Origin: Eubacteriaceae bacterium Marseille-Q4139
GTDB taxonomy: Bacteria > Bacillota > Clostridia > Lachnospirales > Lachnospiraceae
Assembly: GCA_018223415.1 (NCBI GenBank)
Contig: JAGTTQ010000001.1
Span: 1,705,365-1,769,364 of the forward strand
Length of the DNA: 64,000 nucleotides
Direction of reading: 5' to 3'
The notes under the pieces: generated by a model
What the model was told of the DNA's origin: nothing
Seen by the model: the letters and a program-made list of their open reading frames with translations, nothing else
Databases searched by the model: none
Position numbers and translations under genes: made by a program
Shown here: positions 62,357 through 64,000 of the stretch, one piece after another
Layout: each line of letters begins with the position of its first letter
Numbering within the stretch: the stretch's first letter is position 1

Positions 62357-63199
62357 ATGAGGTCAGTTTCAGCGGAAGCGATTGCAAAGGCTGTCGCCGA
62401 GATGTGCGTGGAGGCCAACCATTTCCTGTCGGAGGACATGAAAGAGGTCTTTTTTGAGGCAGTAAAAAAAGAAGAGGCGCCCCTTGGACGTCAGATTTTA
62501 GACCAGCTTACGGAAAATCTTGAGATTGCGGGGAATGAGATGATCCCGATCTGCCAGGACACAGGCATGGCTGTCGTGTTCTTAAAGGTGGGACAGGAAG
62601 TACATATCGAGGGCGGAAGCCTGACGGACGCGGTCAACGAAGGCGTGCGCCGCGGCTACGTGGACGGATATCTGAGAAAATCCGTGGTAAAGGATCCTAT
62701 TGAAAGGGAAAACACGAAGGACAACACGCCTGCCGTCATCCACTATGAAATCGTGGAGGGCGACCAGGTGGAAATTACGGTGGCGCCCAAGGGCTTTGGA
62801 AGCGAAAACATGAGCCGCGTGTTCATGTTAAAGCCGGCGGACGGGATTGAGGGCGTAAAGGAAGCAATTTTAACGGCTGTGAGGGATGCCGGGCCGAATG
62901 CATGTCCGCCGATGGTGGTGGGAGTCGGAATCGGCGGCACCTTTGAAAAGTGCGCCCTGATGGCAAAGCATGCCCTGACCCGCGATTTAAAGGAAAGCTC
63001 TCCCGTTCCCTATGTGCGCGAGCTGGAGAAGGAAATGCTGGAAAAAATCAACATGCTCGGCATTGGGCCAGGAGGGCTCGGCGGCACAGTCACGGCTCTC
63101 GCCGTCAACATCGAGACGTACCCGACGCATATTGCAGGCCTTCCTGTGGCAGTCAATATCTGCTGTCATGTGAACCGCCATGCACACCGCTTCATTTAA
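62357..63199 (+). CDS. Class I fumarate hydratase, alpha subunit
   Basis: A 280-aa subunit of the iron-sulfur hydro-lyase that interconverts fumarate and malate. Cluster cysteines are in PICQDTGMAVVF (about residue 62), NACPPMVVGVGIGGTFEKC and the C-terminal ICCHVNRH. It corresponds to the N-terminal half of one-chain FumA. Tartrate dehydratase (TtdAB) has the same fold and cannot be fully excluded. AGGGAAAG precedes the start. The beta-subunit gene begins 16 bp later. Confidence 0.93.
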   Translation: MRSVSAEAIAKAVAEMCVEANHFLSEDMKEVFFEAVKKEEAPLGRQILDQLTENLEIAGNEMIPICQDTGMAVVFLKVGQEVHIEGGSLTDAVNEGVRRGYVDGYLRKSVVKDPIERENTKDNTPAVIHYEIVEGDQVEITVAPKGFGSENMSRVFMLKPADGIEGVKEAILTAVRDAGPNACPPMVVGVGIGGTFEKCALMAKHALTRDLKESSPVPYVRELEKEMLEKINMLGIGPGGLGGTVTALAVNIETYPTHIAGLPVAVNICCHVNRHAHRFI

Positions 63200-63215
63200 G
63201 TCAGGAGGGATCAGG

Positions 63216-63764
63216 ATGGACAGAAAAATTCAGGTACCGATCAGCAAAGAAGATGCCAAAAGCCTGAAGGCAGGGGATTATGTATATCTGACAGGAACCA
63301 TTTATACGGCCAGGGATGCCGCCCACAAAAGAATGCAGGAGGCACTGGATAAAGGAAACGAGCTGCCCTTTGACGTGGCGGGAAATGTCATTTACTATAT
63401 GGGGCCGTCTCCGGCCAGAGAAGGAAGACCCATCGGCTCTGCCGGCCCGACCACGGCAAGCAGGATGGACAAATATACGCCGAGGCTTCTCGACATGGGA
63501 CTTGGCGCCATGATCGGAAAGGGGAAAAGAAGCCAGGCTGTCATCGACGCAGTAATCCGGAACGGCTCTGTGTACTTTGCGGCCATCGGCGGCGCCGGCG
63601 CCCTGCTTTCGCAGCGGATTTTAAAATCGGAGGTCATCGCATACGATGATCTGGGAGCAGAAGCCATCCGCAAGCTGGAAATTAAGGATTTTCCTGTTGT
63701 TGTCGTCATTGATTCGGAGGGCAATAACCTCTATGAAACGGCAATTTTAAAGTACAGACGATAG
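63216..63764 (+). CDS. Class I fumarate hydratase, beta subunit
   Basis: A 182-aa subunit equal to the C-terminal half of one-chain fumarases. Conserved motifs are GDYVYLTGTIYTARDAAHKRM, YMGPSPA, GSAGPTTASRMDKYTP and MIGKGKR. The ATG at 63216 has AGGAGGGATC upstream; a longer in-frame start would overlap the alpha gene. With the alpha subunit it forms the active heteromer, oxygen-sensitive and typical of anaerobes. Confidence 0.93.
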   Translation: MDRKIQVPISKEDAKSLKAGDYVYLTGTIYTARDAAHKRMQEALDKGNELPFDVAGNVIYYMGPSPAREGRPIGSAGPTTASRMDKYTPRLLDMGLGAMIGKGKRSQAVIDAVIRNGSVYFAAIGGAGALLSQRILKSEVIAYDDLGAEAIRKLEIKDFPVVVVIDSEGNNLYETAILKYRR

Positions 63765-63799
63765 AAACCGGCCGAAAAGGCACGGGAAAGGAGAATCGC

Positions 63800-63825
63800 A
63801 GCCGGCGGGTCCCGCCGGCTGTTTT
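63800..63825 (+). terminator. Terminator after the fumarase genes
   Basis: The arms GCCGGCGGG and CCCGCCGGC form a hairpin followed by TGTTTT, 36 bp beyond the beta-subunit stop. Confidence 0.75.
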
Positions 63826-63836
63826 AGAGACGGACA

Positions 63837-64000
63837 ATGAAACGCATCGCTTATATGGTAATCAGAAATATTTTTCATGTGCCCGTATGGTTTTATAAAA
63901 TATGCCGTTTTGGGAAACATAAGGATATCTATCCGGAGGAGGAGCGATACAGCCTCCTGCGGCATATCGTAAAAACAGTCAACCGCACCGGACGCGTTAC
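63837..64000 (+). CDS. plsC: 1-acyl-sn-glycerol-3-phosphate acyltransferase, N-terminal fragment (runs off the window)
   Basis: The first 54 codons are visible: MKRIAYMVIRNIFHVPVWFY, then KICRFGKHKDIYPEEERY and HIVKTVNRTGRV. This membrane-proximal N-terminus is characteristic of PlsC homologues in Lachnospiraceae; the HxxxxD catalytic motif would come later and is not in the window. The ribosome site is weak (AGAGACGGA). Identification rests on the N-terminus alone. Confidence 0.6.
   Translation, partial: MKRIAYMVIRNIFHVPVWFYKICRFGKHKDIYPEEERYSLLRHIVKTVNRTGRV

Noticed and set aside
1..64000. CRISPR array or rRNA operon
   Set aside because: No regularly spaced direct repeats with unique spacers outside the protein-coding tandem repeats, and no rRNA sequence, were seen.

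Overview
The window is the replication-origin region of a Firmicutes chromosome, most likely from a Lachnospiraceae (Clostridium cluster XIVa) bacterium. The evidence is the order rpmH-rnpA-yidD-yidC-jag-mnmE-mnmG-rsmG on one side of oriC and dnaA-dnaN-rlbA-recF-gyrB-gyrA on the other, parA/parB followed by DUF4446 and DUF3881 genes, a T-box-controlled metG, an spmB sporulation gene, and moderate-to-high GC in core genes. The family-level assignment is inference from gene content and protein style; no 16S rRNA gene is present.

Layout. 1-8.4 kb: metG with a T-box leader, a DUF885 lipoprotein, a nitroreductase, a PPi-type phosphofructokinase, a MarR regulator, spmB and an Spx/ArsC-like protein. 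8.4-27.6 kb: a four-gene minus-strand operon for a cell-surface apparatus: a DUF6273 secreted protein, a 1447-aa beta-helix/Ig-like/wall-binding-repeat protein, a 4119-aa Cna-B type sortase-anchored giant, and a small membrane-anchored protein. 28.0-32.7 kb: a 1196-aa multidomain protein (TPR-like, DUF4261-like and DUF4253-like parts) followed by a SUFU-domain protein, resembling immunity proteins of polymorphic toxin loci. 32.8 kb: tRNA-Arg(CCT). 33.2-36.6 kb: parA-parB-DUF4446-DUF3881. 36.7-41.4 kb: an AT-rich island bracketed by three parS sites, in which single genes (DUF1835-type, GyrI-like, MazG-like, plus a 5'-truncated gene) alternate with related flanking repeats, like an array of gene cassettes. 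41.7-42.6 kb: an alpha/beta hydrolase. 42.9-50.1 kb: the rpmH to rsmG operon from a consensus promoter. 50.2-52.8 kb: an ECF S-component gene, phased DnaA boxes, dnaA and a second DnaA-box cluster. 52.8-59.7 kb: dnaN to gyrA. 59.8-64.0 kb: an M20 amidohydrolase, a YitT protein, a two-subunit fumarase and the start of plsC.

Around the origin most core genes run away from oriC and so are co-directional with replication. The exceptions (DUF885, nitroreductase and Spx-like genes, immunity-like genes, cassette genes, alpha/beta hydrolase) are the accessory ones. Two dispersed intergenic repeat families each occur twice. Family A lies about 125 bp upstream of a plus-strand hydrolase gene both times; family B lies about 80-95 bp beyond the stop of a minus-strand gene both times. 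The best candidates for undescribed biology are the cassette-like array between the parS sites, the giant surface-protein operon, and the fused immunity-like protein.
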